DNA from: a virus | DNA length: 26,167 nucleotides | IMG/VR virus record: IMGVR_UViG_3300030451_000031 | Span: 1 to 26,167 of that record | Reading direction: 5' to 3' (one strand) | Shown: one piece after another, positions 5,815-14,803 of the stretch | Layout of the letters: each line of letters opens with the position of its first letter | Numbering within the stretch: position 1 is the stretch's first letter | Made by a program: the position numbers and the translations under genes | The notes under the pieces: model-generated | The model's database searches: none | The model's input: only the letters and a program-made list of their open reading frames with translations | What the model was told of the DNA's origin: nothing

Positions 5815-8800
5815 TTATTCCAAAATCTTCCCCTATTTCCAATAAATCTCCGTAATCATCCATTTCTATATCCTGACCCGGATTTTGTTTTCTCCATTCT
5901 CTTTCTATTATTTCTCTATCTAATCCACGGAGTCTAAAAAATCTTGCTCTATTTTTTCTGATTATATCATCGGTTGTATCCCAATCCTGACTACTTAAAG
6001 CATAAGCTAATGCTTCATTTTTAATATTAGCCATTTCTATTTTAAGAGCTTTTTTCTTTTGTGCATCATTATCTAAACTATTATAATCAGAACTATTAAT
6101 ATAATCAGTTAAATATCCCTCTAATGCATAACCTGTGTATAATCTTGCATCTCTATTCGCTTCAGGGTCTTTTAATTTTCTTGGTGCTACTTCAACATAA
6201 TCTAATTTTAATCTATCTAGTTCTTTTTGTGCAGTATTTCTTGGCTCTTGTGGGGTCAATCCTGTTATCTGTCTGAAGAAAGGCATATGATTTTGTATGC
6301 CACCTGCTTTGTATGGGGATGTTTGTGCAGGTCTTTCAAAGAATCCGTCACCATCTGCGTGTGCTTCCATTGGAAATGAACGAGTAGCTTGTTTCAATAC
6401 GTAAGGAATAAACTCAACATCTGTATTGTCGGTCAATAACCTGTAATCAGGATCAACCATAGCATATACATCTTTTAACACCCCTGCACCCACAGTGTAT
6501 GTGCTAAAATAATTTCCTAAAAATCTAGCTCCAACTTCATTTAATTTAGTTTCATCAGAAAGATTTGACTCCTTAGTCAAAGCAGACACTAATCCATCCA
6601 TCATGTCTAAACTCACACCTGCTCTACCAAATGCTCCACCTGTTAATGCAGTGGTTAAATCTCTTATACTTATCTTTTCTGACACCTTTTCATTATCGTG
6701 TAATCTAAAACCAAACACTCTTTCAAAGAAACCATTAGGTTTTCCTAGTCTGTAGAAATAATCTGCTAGTGCCGCAAATGCAGTGAAAGGACCTAAGGCT
6801 GCTCTTGCATCAAATGTACCATGACCGAATGGATTTTTGTATTGATAAGCACCTGTGGTCTCATCTCCAAACTGTTGTCTCATGCCATAGAGAGCAGTAA
6901 TCATTCCAAAGCCTGTTATTTGCTTTGCAAATTTATCTGCACCTCTGGCTTTATTTAATATACCAAAAGCGTCAATCATCCCAAATACAGGAGCATGTTC
7001 ATAAAAAAATCTAAATGCATTTACCATGTATCTTGGAAAAGGAACAAATGTTGATCCTAACTGTGTGCTAAAGGTATCAATGAAACCTGCTGCAACTTGA
7101 TTAAATCCACCTTTTCTTCCTCTAAATCTACCTGTTTGATAGGTAAAATCCATTGCCTCTGACATGGCATTTGCTATGGCTTTGTCATCCATTAACTTCA
7201 TGTTGCCACTAGAAACTAAATCACTTAAATTATTTATTCCATTTTTCTTAAATACGTCACCTGCATCTATTCTAATTAATTTGTCTATCTCTCTAGAGAA
7301 TATAGCTGCCTTAAACATGTTATCACTCATGGTGTTAAATCCGTTGAGCAAAGAAGCAACTCTCATCATTCTGCTATTTTGTGTTCCTATCTTTGATGTT
7401 ACACTGTTTCCTATATCTCCTAGTGATCTAAACAATTCTGATGCTTTTTCAGAATTACCTAATTTAGGGTCTTTAAACATTTTAACTAATACTGCAGTGT
7501 CTTCACTTTGTATTCCTAAAACTAAATCTTTTAAATACGCAGAACTAAATGCATTTTTTAAATCTGCCACACCTTCTTTGGCAGCAAAAGCACCTGCTTT
7601 TTTTAATTGATCATCATTAAATATCACACCTCTCACATATCTTTGAGGTGCTACAACTAAAGTTCTAAGTAAACCTGCGTTTAAATTATTAAGACCATAA
7701 ACATAATTTCTAAGATATCCGTTTGTAGTGTTTCTTACAGTTGTAGCTAGTTGCACTGTCATTAAACCAATACGTGTTTTATTTAATGCACGTAGTCCAT
7801 CATTGATAGAGTTTAAAAAGTTACCTCTATCTGCATTTTTAAGAATCTCTTCTCTAGCTTGTTCTGTAGTTCTACCTAAAGTATATAAATTTTTGTCTAC
7901 CTCATTTAACTCTTCAAATAATTGTTTAGTTTGAGCTTTTGATATTCTACTTTGCACACCTAATGTTCTACCTGCTTCAGATATCTCTGCTAAATACAAT
8001 GACCCAAACTCTTGAGCAGTTAGATTATGTTTTTTAAGAATACCTTGAAAGGCATCCATTAACTTACCCTTCATCTCTTCATTAGGTAAAGAAAAACCTC
8101 TTGCTATTCTAGAAGTTATTCTCTCTTCTAAATCTTCTTTACTGCCTTTAGTAACACCTGCTCTAGGTCCTATCATATCTATTATTTCTGCACCTGCAGA
8201 TGATATATTAGCTATAATTTTACTATCTAAGCTAAATAGTGTTCCAACTTCAGGAGCTAAATCCTCTTTTAGTTTTTTACCTTTTTCAAGTGACTCTTCT
8301 GCAGTTTTTGACAAAGCTACTTTATTTAATTTTGAGTTTAAATCTTTAGTTAACTTTCCTATAGTTCCTTTGTCTTTTAAATTTTTTAAAGTGTGATTTT
8401 TAAAAGATGAATGTACTGCTTTTCTATTTTCTTTTAATGCATTTTTTAAATACATTTCTGCAGTATTACCTGCTATTGCTTTCTTTGCACCTGTAAATCC
8501 ACCCAATAAAGTTCCGGGAAGAAATCCTAACGCACCTGCTAATGCAACATTACTATTGTCAAACTCTCTTTCAGGATCAATCGTAACTCTAGTTTTTTCT
8601 TGAGCGGCAGCAGTTCCTGATGCACCTAAAGCGTCTACAACACCTGCACCTATAGCAGTTTTATATCCACCATTTGCAAAGCCTTCTCTTAATGCTTTTA
8701 ATCTAGAATAATTACCTGCTTTTTTTAATGCTCCTGTTGTCAAATCTTTACCTGCAACTTTAGCACCATTTTTAATTATTTCTTTTATTCCAAACTTTAT

Positions 8801-9226
8801 TCCTTGTTGAGCAGCTAAAGCACCACTTTTCGCAGCCCCAAAAGAAAACATACCTGCATAAGTAGATGGAGCAGTAAACACACCACCTAAGTAATCTGTT
8901 AAAGTTTCCGTTGTATACTCGCTATCTTGCTTATCAAAAGTGTCCATGAGTCTGCCCATTCTAGCTAGACCTTCATCATCACCTTTTGATTTGTAATCTT
9001 GTGCTTGATACATATCTCTTACAGCAGTTACCTCATTAACGTTTTGATAACGAAAATGTTCTAAGTATCTGTCGTATATGTCTTCAGGGTTATCGGAATA
9101 GTAATCTTCTCTATCTGCTAAAAAGGCTCTAGCATCTGATAAAAAATTTACGTTTTGGGTTAGATTTTCTCTAGTTAAACCTTTTTGATCAAACTGAGTG
9201 TAATCAGCATCTATTTCATACTGCAT
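5807..9226 (-). CDS. Large internal virion (DNA ejection) protein, gp16-like by position
   Basis: At 1139 residues this is the largest gene of the structural module and the last to be transcribed, as gp16 is among the ejection proteins of T7-type phages. Residues 110-150, 190-205 and 225-253 are rich in Gly, Ala and hydrophobic residues (LGGVFTAPSTYAGMFSFG, ALAGALGFLPGTLLGGFTG), suiting a protein that leaves the capsid and inserts into the cell envelope. The rest is largely charged helix. I see no clear lysozyme-type transglycosylase motif, which T7 gp16 has at its N-terminus, so peptidoglycan cleavage should not be assumed. Assignment rests on size, composition and order. The stop overlaps the convergent gene. 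Confidence 0.65.
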   Translation of the reverse strand: MQYEIDADYTQFDQKGLTRENLTQNVNFLSDARAFLADREDYYSDNPEDIYDRYLEHFRYQNVNEVTAVRDMYQAQDYKSKGDDEGLARMGRLMDTFDKQDSEYTTETLTDYLGGVFTAPSTYAGMFSFGAAKSGALAAQQGIKFGIKEIIKNGAKVAGKDLTTGALKKAGNYSRLKALREGFANGGYKTAIGAGVVDALGASGTAAAQEKTRVTIDPEREFDNSNVALAGALGFLPGTLLGGFTGAKKAIAGNTAEMYLKNALKENRKAVHSSFKNHTLKNLKDKGTIGKLTKDLNSKLNKVALSKTAEESLEKGKKLKEDLAPEVGTLFSLDSKIIANISSAGAEIIDMIGPRAGVTKGSKEDLEERITSRIARGFSLPNEEMKGKLMDAFQGILKKHNLTAQEFGSLYLAEISEAGRTLGVQSRISKAQTKQLFEELNEVDKNLYTLGRTTEQAREEILKNADRGNFLNSINDGLRALNKTRIGLMTVQLATTVRNTTNGYLRNYVYGLNNLNAGLLRTLVVAPQRYVRGVIFNDDQLKKAGAFAAKEGVADLKNAFSSAYLKDLVLGIQSEDTAVLVKMFKDPKLGNSEKASELFRSLGDIGNSVTSKIGTQNSRMMRVASLLNGFNTMSDNMFKAAIFSREIDKLIRIDAGDVFKKNGINNLSDLVSSGNMKLMDDKAIANAMSEAMDFTYQTGRFRGRKGGFNQVAAGFIDTFSTQLGSTFVPFPRYMVNAFRFFYEHAPVFGMIDAFGILNKARGADKFAKQITGFGMITALYGMRQQFGDETTGAYQYKNPFGHGTFDARAALGPFTAFAALADYFYRLGKPNGFFERVFGFRLHDNEKVSEKISIRDLTTALTGGAFGRAGVSLDMMDGLVSALTKESNLSDETKLNEVGARFLGNYFSTYTVGAGVLKDVYAMVDPDYRLLTDNTDVEFIPYVLKQATRSFPMEAHADGDGFFERPAQTSPYKAGGIQNHMPFFRQITGLTPQEPRNTAQKELDRLKLDYVEVAPRKLKDPEANRDARLYTGYALEGYLTDYINSSDYNSLDNDAQKKKALKIEMANIKNEALAYALSSQDWDTTDDIIRKNRARFFRLRGLDREIIEREWRKQNPGQDIEMDDYGDLLEIGEDFGIIK

Positions 9227-9235
9227 TTAAACTCT

Positions 9236-10615
9236 CTATTTTATTAAATTTTTAGCTATATTCATTGCATCATTATAACTTATGGGTGTCCCTTGAGCCT
9301 TTCTGTTACTAATTATAAGTTTTACTAACTGATCCATAGTTTTTGTTCTATCAGGTGTGTTTGGTTGCATAGATTTAATTTTTGCCACTAATTGAGATTG
9401 ATTCATGCCTGATAACTTTGTCTTTCCGGGTTGATTTAATTGACTTGTTGTTTTATTTTTAAGTGTATCAAAATCTTCTTGGTTAAATATTACATCATCA
9501 TTCACAGTTGTCAAAACACCATCGACATCTACTAACTTTTTATTTGCAAGAATAGCTTGAGACACAACAGTCATAAAATTTCCTTGTTTGCTTAATACTC
9601 CTTTTTTAGCGGCATCATTTAATGTAATCATAATTTTGTTTACATAATCCATCACTAATTTATTTTTTTTATTTTTATCACCAATTGAAATATAAGCACC
9701 TGTAAAATCATTTCTTTTAACATTTATGTCAAATGCACTTACAATTTGATCTGTTATAAATTTCATATAGTCCTTTGCCTCAGCTTCATTAAAAGGTCCG
9801 GGAGCTCTTTGTGTTTTAATTTTATTCTGTCTATCAATAATATTTTGTTGTACTTGAATCATATTCTTGACTCTAGCCTCTGTGTCATTTGACATGCCTT
9901 GTTTATTATCTTCCAAATAATTTTGTAATCTTATTATTTCATTTGTAGGGTTGGATTGCATACCTAAAACTAAGGGATCAAGTTTAACTTTAACTGCTGC
10001 AGGTAAATTTAAATCTCCTCTATTTAAATCAATTCCTCTAGCTCTTGCTAATGCTTTGACTCTTGTTTCTACTTGACTAGTGGTAAAATCATCGTCTTTA
10101 TCTAAAATATTTCCAAAAAGTTTCATTATGCCAACGTCTGTGTCTTTCGCTAATTCTTTAATATTAGGAATATTAATAGCAGGAACAGTTGACTTAGTTA
10201 ATAAATCAGCAGTTATAGGAGTTGAGTGATTTACGCTTTTTGCTATACCTAAGTTTTTTATTGGGTCTCTGCCATATAATTGAAATTGATTACTTAAATT
10301 TTCAGAATATTTTAAAGCACCATCTAATCCTTGATCAGATATTAATCCTTGAGCAGCAACAATCGCCTTAGGATTATCAGCACCTTGCTCTCCACCTAAG
10401 TTAGCAATAATCTGATCAACAATCTTTCTGTTCTCTTTATAAACTCTATCAAATTCTTTTTTAGCTTCTAATTGACCTTTATAAGATTCTATTACAAGAT
10501 TATCTACATTGTTTTTAGTTCTTTCAATATCGTCAGCAAAACTTTTCTCTAATCCTTGAGCCAATCCTTTTGTAAGACCTTTTCCAAATTCTCCACCAAA
10601 TATTTTACCAAACAT
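9236..10615 (-). CDS. Internal virion protein, gp15-like by position
   Basis: A 459-residue soluble protein beginning MFGKIFGGEFGKGLTKGLAQ, a Gly/Lys/Phe-rich amphipathic start, followed by long charged helices with coiled-coil character (KSFADDIERTKNNVDNLV, KKEFDRVYKENRKIVDQII). It ends in a basic helical region. No enzymatic motif is visible. It lies nine bases upstream of the large internal protein and one base downstream of the preceding gene, in the order expected for the middle ejection protein (T7 gp15), which forms part of the trans-envelope DNA channel. There is no sequence-level similarity to T7 gp15 that I can point to. Confidence 0.55.
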   Translation of the reverse strand: MFGKIFGGEFGKGLTKGLAQGLEKSFADDIERTKNNVDNLVIESYKGQLEAKKEFDRVYKENRKIVDQIIANLGGEQGADNPKAIVAAQGLISDQGLDGALKYSENLSNQFQLYGRDPIKNLGIAKSVNHSTPITADLLTKSTVPAINIPNIKELAKDTDVGIMKLFGNILDKDDDFTTSQVETRVKALARARGIDLNRGDLNLPAAVKVKLDPLVLGMQSNPTNEIIRLQNYLEDNKQGMSNDTEARVKNMIQVQQNIIDRQNKIKTQRAPGPFNEAEAKDYMKFITDQIVSAFDINVKRNDFTGAYISIGDKNKKNKLVMDYVNKIMITLNDAAKKGVLSKQGNFMTVVSQAILANKKLVDVDGVLTTVNDDVIFNQEDFDTLKNKTTSQLNQPGKTKLSGMNQSQLVAKIKSMQPNTPDRTKTMDQLVKLIISNRKAQGTPISYNDAMNIAKNLIK

Positions 10616-11113
10616 CTATGCTCTCCTCGACATTAATCCCATAGGCTCTTGTTGGGGTTGCTCTTCTTGCATTGTTTCTTGATTTTCCTCTACAGGCATA
10701 TCATCCTGATTTAAATTTTTTTCTTTCATAATGTCACTTATAATTCTATTAGCAATAGTAGGTCTTTCATTTTCCATACCTTCCATTCCTGTTTGATATT
10801 TAACATTTGCAGAATCAGCTATTGTAATCATTAGTTCTACTATAATGGGTATCATTAGTATGCCTACGTCAACTGTATGCATACCTTCCATAACACTAGC
10901 TAATTGTATAGTATTTGCTAAAGTGGTTAATGGCACACCCATTTCCATGACATCAATCAATTGTGCTTTAAACTGATCTGATCCCATTCTTTCTATATAA
11001 TAATCAGTAGCTTCCTCTACTGTTACTAATGCTGGAGGGGTTTGCCAAGGTCTAGCTCCTACTTCATGTGTCATTCCCATTCCGGGGATGGGTCTATCAA
11101 ACGATTGTTCCAT
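10616..11113 (-). CDS. Virion-module hypothetical protein, 165 aa
   Basis: The conserved-looking body starts MEQSFDRPIPGMGMTHEVGARPWQ, so I place the start at 11113, where a GGAG lies nine bases upstream. A longer frame reaches 11149 but has no ribosome site and would overlap the previous gene by 53 bases. Proteins with an FDRPIPG opening, a YxxER helical middle and a hydrophobic helix (VDVGILMIPIIVELMITIAD) are common in marine podoviruses, always among virion genes, and remain uncharacterised. The C-terminal 40 residues are Gln/Glu/Met-rich and low in complexity. A structural or assembly role is inferred from location only. Confidence 0.6.
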   Translation of the reverse strand: MEQSFDRPIPGMGMTHEVGARPWQTPPALVTVEEATDYYIERMGSDQFKAQLIDVMEMGVPLTTLANTIQLASVMEGMHTVDVGILMIPIIVELMITIADSANVKYQTGMEGMENERPTIANRIISDIMKEKNLNQDDMPVEENQETMQEEQPQQEPMGLMSRRA

Positions 11114-11330
11114 CGTCTTTGTCTCCATTCTTTTGTGTATTTCTTGCATTTCTAATATGCATTTGTATTTCTTTTGCTATCATTGCAGGTTGCTTCTTTG
11201 TGTCAGACATTTCTTGAACAGGTGTTCTCGATCTTGACATCATGCCCATACTTTTAGGTTTAGCTTCTTTTTCTGGTAATTTTAATTTTGCAAATGAATT
11301 TAAAATTTGTAGTGTTGGGTTTGTTATCAT
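11097..11330 (-). CDS. Small hypothetical protein, 77 aa
   Basis: I do not recognise this protein. It is basic and polar, with a short helical N-terminus (LQILNSFAKLKLPEKE), a Met/Ser/Arg stretch (KSMGMMSRSRTP), and a hydrophilic end. It starts with ATG whose A is the last base of the preceding stop (TAATG arrangement), a strong sign of coupled translation, and it overlaps the next gene by 17 bases with the start chosen there. It probably encodes a minor virion or assembly protein. Confidence 0.6.
   Translation of the reverse strand: MITNPTLQILNSFAKLKLPEKEAKPKSMGMMSRSRTPVQEMSDTKKQPAMIAKEIQMHIRNARNTQKNGDKDDGTIV
11123..11126 (-). promoter_or_regulatory. Shine-Dalgarno GGAG supporting the 11113 start
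   Basis: GGAG lies nine bases before ATG 11113. The alternative starts at 11149 and 11128 have no comparable purine-rich site, so this motif decides the start of the 165-residue gene. Confidence 0.5.
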
Positions 11331-13321
11331 TATCCAAATAGTCCTCTAGTTATTGCAGCACCACCTAATGTGCCTATCAAATTACCCACTGCAGTTCCTG
11401 CAGCAGAGCTTGATTCCATAGCCGCGACTTCTTTTCTAATATCAGCACTAACTTCTGCTATGGCTAATTGATTTATTCTATCTAATTGATTATCTGCACT
11501 TCTCCATGCCCACTCCATTGTATCACTATAATGTGACCACAGATTATCGTAGGCTTCTTTTGATATATCTAATATTGCATTTGCATTGAGTTCATTAGCT
11601 CTGTTTACTGCAACAGTATCTGCAGTAGCAATCTCTCTTCTCCATACTGCATTGTTCTGTGCTATAGCTAATTGATTCTGTGCATTAAACTGATCACGTT
11701 GATTATTTATTTCAGCATTAAATCTTTCTACTGTATTCACTTGACCTGCATTAAACTGAGATTGAGCATTTGCTTGTGTTGCATTAAACTGCGATGCTAG
11801 TTGTGATAAGTTAGAAAAAAACTGATCTACTTGATTTTGAGATGTTGCATTGAATTGATTAGCAGCGTTAACTGCGGCTTGATCTGTGAACAAAGATTGT
11901 ATCCTTTGTTGTGCTTTAAATAATTCTGTTTGTTGTAGATTACTTAAATTAGCCATATCTAATTGTAAAAAGTTTTGTGCGTTTTGAACTGCAGCTTGTT
12001 GTCTATTATTTAAATTAGACATATCCATATTACTTAACGCTGATGCTTCTGCTAATACAAGAGCCTGTCTATTTGACAAGTTATTTAAGTTCATTGTATT
12101 TGCGGCTTGACTATTCTCTAAAGCTATAGCTTGCTCTGCAGTAAAATTTTGATTTGCTATATCGCTAATCTTTGAAGCATTTGCAACTCTAGCTTGAAAT
12201 TCTTGATCAAACTCTTGACCTATAAACTCTGCTCTTTGTTGAGCAGCTAACATTGCTCTTTGTTGTCTATTAGATAAGTTCTTATCTTCAAATTGTGCAA
12301 ATATTGTAGCATCTGCTTGTGCCACAGGTAATGCAGATTCTAATGCCGCTTGCACAAGAGCTTGTCCTGCCACACTAGAAACACTTAAACCTCTTTTGGC
12401 TAGTTGAGCACCTACACTTCTTATAGCTCCTGCCGCCCATGAAGGAGGATTTTCAAGATCAAAGTCTTTTGTTAATGATGATAGCTGACCTGCTACAGTT
12501 GCCTTTTCACTAGGTGTTGCAGTTGCCGCTTCAATTTGTTCTGTAAATTTAGCTGCCTTCTCTGCATTTGCCGCACCTTCAATTAATTCACCACTTTGTA
12601 TTTTTCTTTGAACAGGATTTTGTAATTCTATTGCTTGACCTTGGGCAGCATTTAAATCGCCAACACTTGTTGCAGTTTGTTGGGCAGCAACAACTGAGGC
12701 TCTAGGGTCTTCTAAACTTGTTTGGGCAGCGTTAGTTGCCGCTAAAGCACTATCTACTCCAGTAGAACTTCTTTCTGCAGTTGTTAGGTTAGCCTCTTTT
12801 TCGTCTTGTAACTGTTGAGTTGTAGTTGTTGCTTGTGCAGTAGATACACCAACTGTGCCTTCTACTTGACCTGTGTCTCCACTTATAAGCTGATCTTGAG
12901 TTACTTGTGTGCCAACAGGTATAGTTACACCACCCTCAGGTAAAGAGGGGTCTTGTGCTCTATCTGTAAAAACATCTCCTATACCTGTTTCAGGTGTGTA
13001 GTCTGATCCTACAGGAACATCTGCTTGTGGTAATTGTCTTGGGTCTGCTTGAGCATTAGGGTTAGGAAGATTTAATTCAGCAGGGGGGATTGTATATATA
13101 GGGTCTGTAATGAAAGAAGGAGGAGTAGCACCACCCTCTTGCATTCTAACAACACCACCTTTAGCCATCTGCCTAGCTAAAGATTCATAGACAACCATTT
13201 GTCTTTTCTTCTCAGGATTTTGTTCTAGGTAACTGTCAAAGTCATCCATCGAACCTGTGTACCCCATTCTAGAGGCAATCTTTTGTATACCCTGAGGTTT
13301 AAATCCAATAAATCTAGCCAC
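11330..13321 (-). CDS. Gln/Ala-rich hendecad-repeat virion protein, gp14-like by position
   Basis: A 663-residue protein read from GTG 13321. It has four zones. Residues 1-60 form a basic helical head ending in GGVVRMQEGG, a motif I associate with marine phage virion proteins. Residues 61-170 are Pro/Thr/Gln-rich linker. Residues 190-600 are a long helix rich in Gln, Ala and Asn with 11-residue repeats: NLSN/NLNN motifs at 348, 414, 436 and 458, and QFNA/RFNA at 489, 511, 522, 533 and 544. Residues 640-663 are a Gly/Ala hydrophobic tail that could insert in a membrane. Composition and its place first in the ejection-protein series suggest a counterpart of T7 gp14. A needle or fibre protein is the alternative. 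Confidence 0.55.
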   Translation of the reverse strand: MARFIGFKPQGIQKIASRMGYTGSMDDFDSYLEQNPEKKRQMVVYESLARQMAKGGVVRMQEGGATPPSFITDPIYTIPPAELNLPNPNAQADPRQLPQADVPVGSDYTPETGIGDVFTDRAQDPSLPEGGVTIPVGTQVTQDQLISGDTGQVEGTVGVSTAQATTTTQQLQDEKEANLTTAERSSTGVDSALAATNAAQTSLEDPRASVVAAQQTATSVGDLNAAQGQAIELQNPVQRKIQSGELIEGAANAEKAAKFTEQIEAATATPSEKATVAGQLSSLTKDFDLENPPSWAAGAIRSVGAQLAKRGLSVSSVAGQALVQAALESALPVAQADATIFAQFEDKNLSNRQQRAMLAAQQRAEFIGQEFDQEFQARVANASKISDIANQNFTAEQAIALENSQAANTMNLNNLSNRQALVLAEASALSNMDMSNLNNRQQAAVQNAQNFLQLDMANLSNLQQTELFKAQQRIQSLFTDQAAVNAANQFNATSQNQVDQFFSNLSQLASQFNATQANAQSQFNAGQVNTVERFNAEINNQRDQFNAQNQLAIAQNNAVWRREIATADTVAVNRANELNANAILDISKEAYDNLWSHYSDTMEWAWRSADNQLDRINQLAIAEVSADIRKEVAAMESSSAAGTAVGNLIGTLGGAAITRGLFG
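11672..11872 (-). repeat. QFNA 11-residue repeats within the 663-aa protein
   Basis: Residues 484-550 of the encoded protein contain five QFNA/RFNA units, the last four at a strict 11-residue step and the first 22 residues earlier. This makes a 33-base in-frame periodicity. A hendecad step is typical of right-handed coiled coils. Confidence 0.7.
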
Positions 13322-13554
13322 TATTTAGCTCCAATTAATATTTTATCTAACTTATCTTCTAATCTTTTCATTGCATCCATGATGTCATGCATATCTTCTT
13401 TGACATCATCTTTACGTGCATACTCTTCTCGTGTCTTATTTAATAATATTTGTAATCTCTTTACTTCGCCAAACATCTTGTTGAATGCCCAACCAAATGG
13501 TACAACGACCATAGTTAGGATAATATTCCAAAATAACATTGCATCTATTTCCAT
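13321..13554 (-). CDS. One-TM coiled-coil protein, possible lysis protein
   Basis: A 77-residue protein with one hydrophobic segment at residues 7-24 (LFWNIILTMVVVPFGWAF) followed by a basic turn and a charged coiled-coil helix to the C-terminus (KRLQILLNKTREEYARKDD, MKRLEDKLDKIL). This is the shape of an inner-membrane spanin or a small holin-like protein. No lysis gene is otherwise recognisable in the window, which makes the role plausible but unproven. The stop overlaps the GTG of the next gene by one base (TAGTG), so the two are coupled. A virion-assembly membrane protein is an alternative. Confidence 0.55.
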   Translation of the reverse strand: MEIDAMLFWNIILTMVVVPFGWAFNKMFGEVKRLQILLNKTREEYARKDDVKEDMHDIMDAMKRLEDKLDKILIGAK

Positions 13555-13556
13555 GT

Positions 13557-13745
13557 TTATTCTGCTTCTTGTATTGTGTTGCCTTCAGCTACCCATTCTA
13601 GGATTGCTTTGTAGTATCTGTGGTTAGCACCAATTGGAACAAAGAAAGTTTGATTACGTGAAATTATTTTAATAATTTGTTTTTCACCATCAACTGGATT
13701 AGTCACATATTGTGCTGAAGTAATTTGTATTTCGTTGCTATTCAT
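13557..13745 (-). CDS. Small tail-fibre accessory protein, XkdW-like C-terminus
   Basis: A 62-residue protein whose end, YYKAILEWVAEGNTIQEAE, matches the Y-x-x-I-L-x-W-V-A-E-G-N-T-I motif common in small phage proteins encoded next to tail fibres (XkdW-like, often thought to be fibre chaperones). The N-terminal half is beta-rich (IQITSAQYVTN, KQIIKIISRNQTFFVPI). It lies nine bases downstream of the 349-residue tail fibre gene, the usual place for such a partner. Function is by family resemblance only. Confidence 0.6.
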   Translation of the reverse strand: MNSNEIQITSAQYVTNPVDGEKQIIKIISRNQTFFVPIGANHRYYKAILEWVAEGNTIQEAE

Positions 13746-13753
13746 ATAATATC

Positions 13754-14803
13754 CTATAATTCTGCATCCATTTGAAGAAAAGCATCACTTCCACTATTTA
13801 AATAAATTACACTATTAGCACTTCCACTTCCTGCACCAATTCCTGATCTGCCAGTGAAAGTGTTGTATATAGTAGGATTTCCTGCAAATCCAGTACTGCT
13901 TGTAAATGTACCACTATTAGTGCCTACTGGAGTATCTCTCATCTCTGTATAAAAATGGACATCATTTAGTCTTGCTCCTGTATTGTGATAATATCTTGAT
14001 AAATTAAAATAAGTAAATGTAAATTTTTGATAGTATCTTTGACATAGTAATAATTCTTCAGCAAGTGTCCTATGCTCAAATGGTGTGGCTACAGAGCCTA
14101 CTTCTAGTTGTACACCCGTGATATATAATTCATTGTCTGTGCTATCAAAAAGACTTTGACAACCAACCATTCTATTTGCACTAGTTGTTCCACCCCATGT
14201 TGTTTGTAAAGTTCCACTTGTGTAGTCTGAACCTGCATGAAACCAAAATATAATAGTCAGACCAGTTGTAATATCGTTATCTATTTCTCCAGTTGTATCT
14301 GCAGGAACGTCTATCGTAAATCTTTGCCAAGAAGTTGTAGTAGTAAATGTTCTACTAAATCTTCGTGAATTATCATCTTGAAACTCTACTATAAATGTCT
14401 TTGCAGTACCTTTTGCATAAAAACTAAATGTAGATTTTTTTGCAGCAGATGTTCCTTTAGCTAACGATTGTACGTTTAACCCTTCAATGCGTTGAAGAAC
14501 CCCTACTGACTCACCTGATGCAATACTTGTATCAGCAGTTGTAACATCTATTTTCATAGAGTTAGTAAAACCATCAGGTGTATCTGTAGATTGTGACATT
14601 GTAAATCTACCTGCTGTAGTTCCATTTATTCCTACATTAAATCTATCAAGAGTAAAGTATCCTGCAGCCGAACCTACATTACTTGAACTTGTAGCTCTTT
14701 GTGAAACTTGCATACCACCATTGATGATAATATTTCTTCGCCCACTAATCTGACTGTTGGTTAGGACTTCGCCCATCTTTGCTAATTCTGCTGCTTTTGT
14801 CAT
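13754..14803 (-). CDS. Tail fibre / receptor-binding protein, 349 aa
   Basis: The protein opens with a short helix (MTKAAELAKMGEVLTNSQI) and the NIIINGGMQVSQR motif typical of marine phage fibre domains. A beta-rich carbohydrate-binding-module-like fold covers residues 40-235 (STFSFYAKGTAKTFIVEFQD, SWQRFTIDVPA, LTIIFWFHAG). Then comes LYITGVQLEVGSVATPFEHR with AEELLLCQRYYQKF, a signature of C-terminal fibre regions in many marine phages. The final 75 residues are likely the most variable and may contact the receptor. The gene overlaps the start of its own upstream neighbour by four bases (ATGA), linking it to the tail-assembly-like gene. Confidence 0.8.
   Translation of the reverse strand: MTKAAELAKMGEVLTNSQISGRRNIIINGGMQVSQRATSSSNVGSAAGYFTLDRFNVGINGTTAGRFTMSQSTDTPDGFTNSMKIDVTTADTSIASGESVGVLQRIEGLNVQSLAKGTSAAKKSTFSFYAKGTAKTFIVEFQDDNSRRFSRTFTTTTSWQRFTIDVPADTTGEIDNDITTGLTIIFWFHAGSDYTSGTLQTTWGGTTSANRMVGCQSLFDSTDNELYITGVQLEVGSVATPFEHRTLAEELLLCQRYYQKFTFTYFNLSRYYHNTGARLNDVHFYTEMRDTPVGTNSGTFTSSTGFAGNPTIYNTFTGRSGIGAGSGSANSVIYLNSGSDAFLQMDAEL

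Noticed and set aside
7164-7610. 148-residue plus-strand frame opposite the large internal protein
   Set aside because: Antisense to a strongly supported gene, with a low-complexity Leu/Ser/Ile product and no ribosome site.
10616-11149. Longer form of the 165-residue gene starting at 11149
   Set aside because: It has no Shine-Dalgarno site, overlaps the upstream gene by 53 bases, and adds residues before the MEQSFDRPIPG start that looks native.
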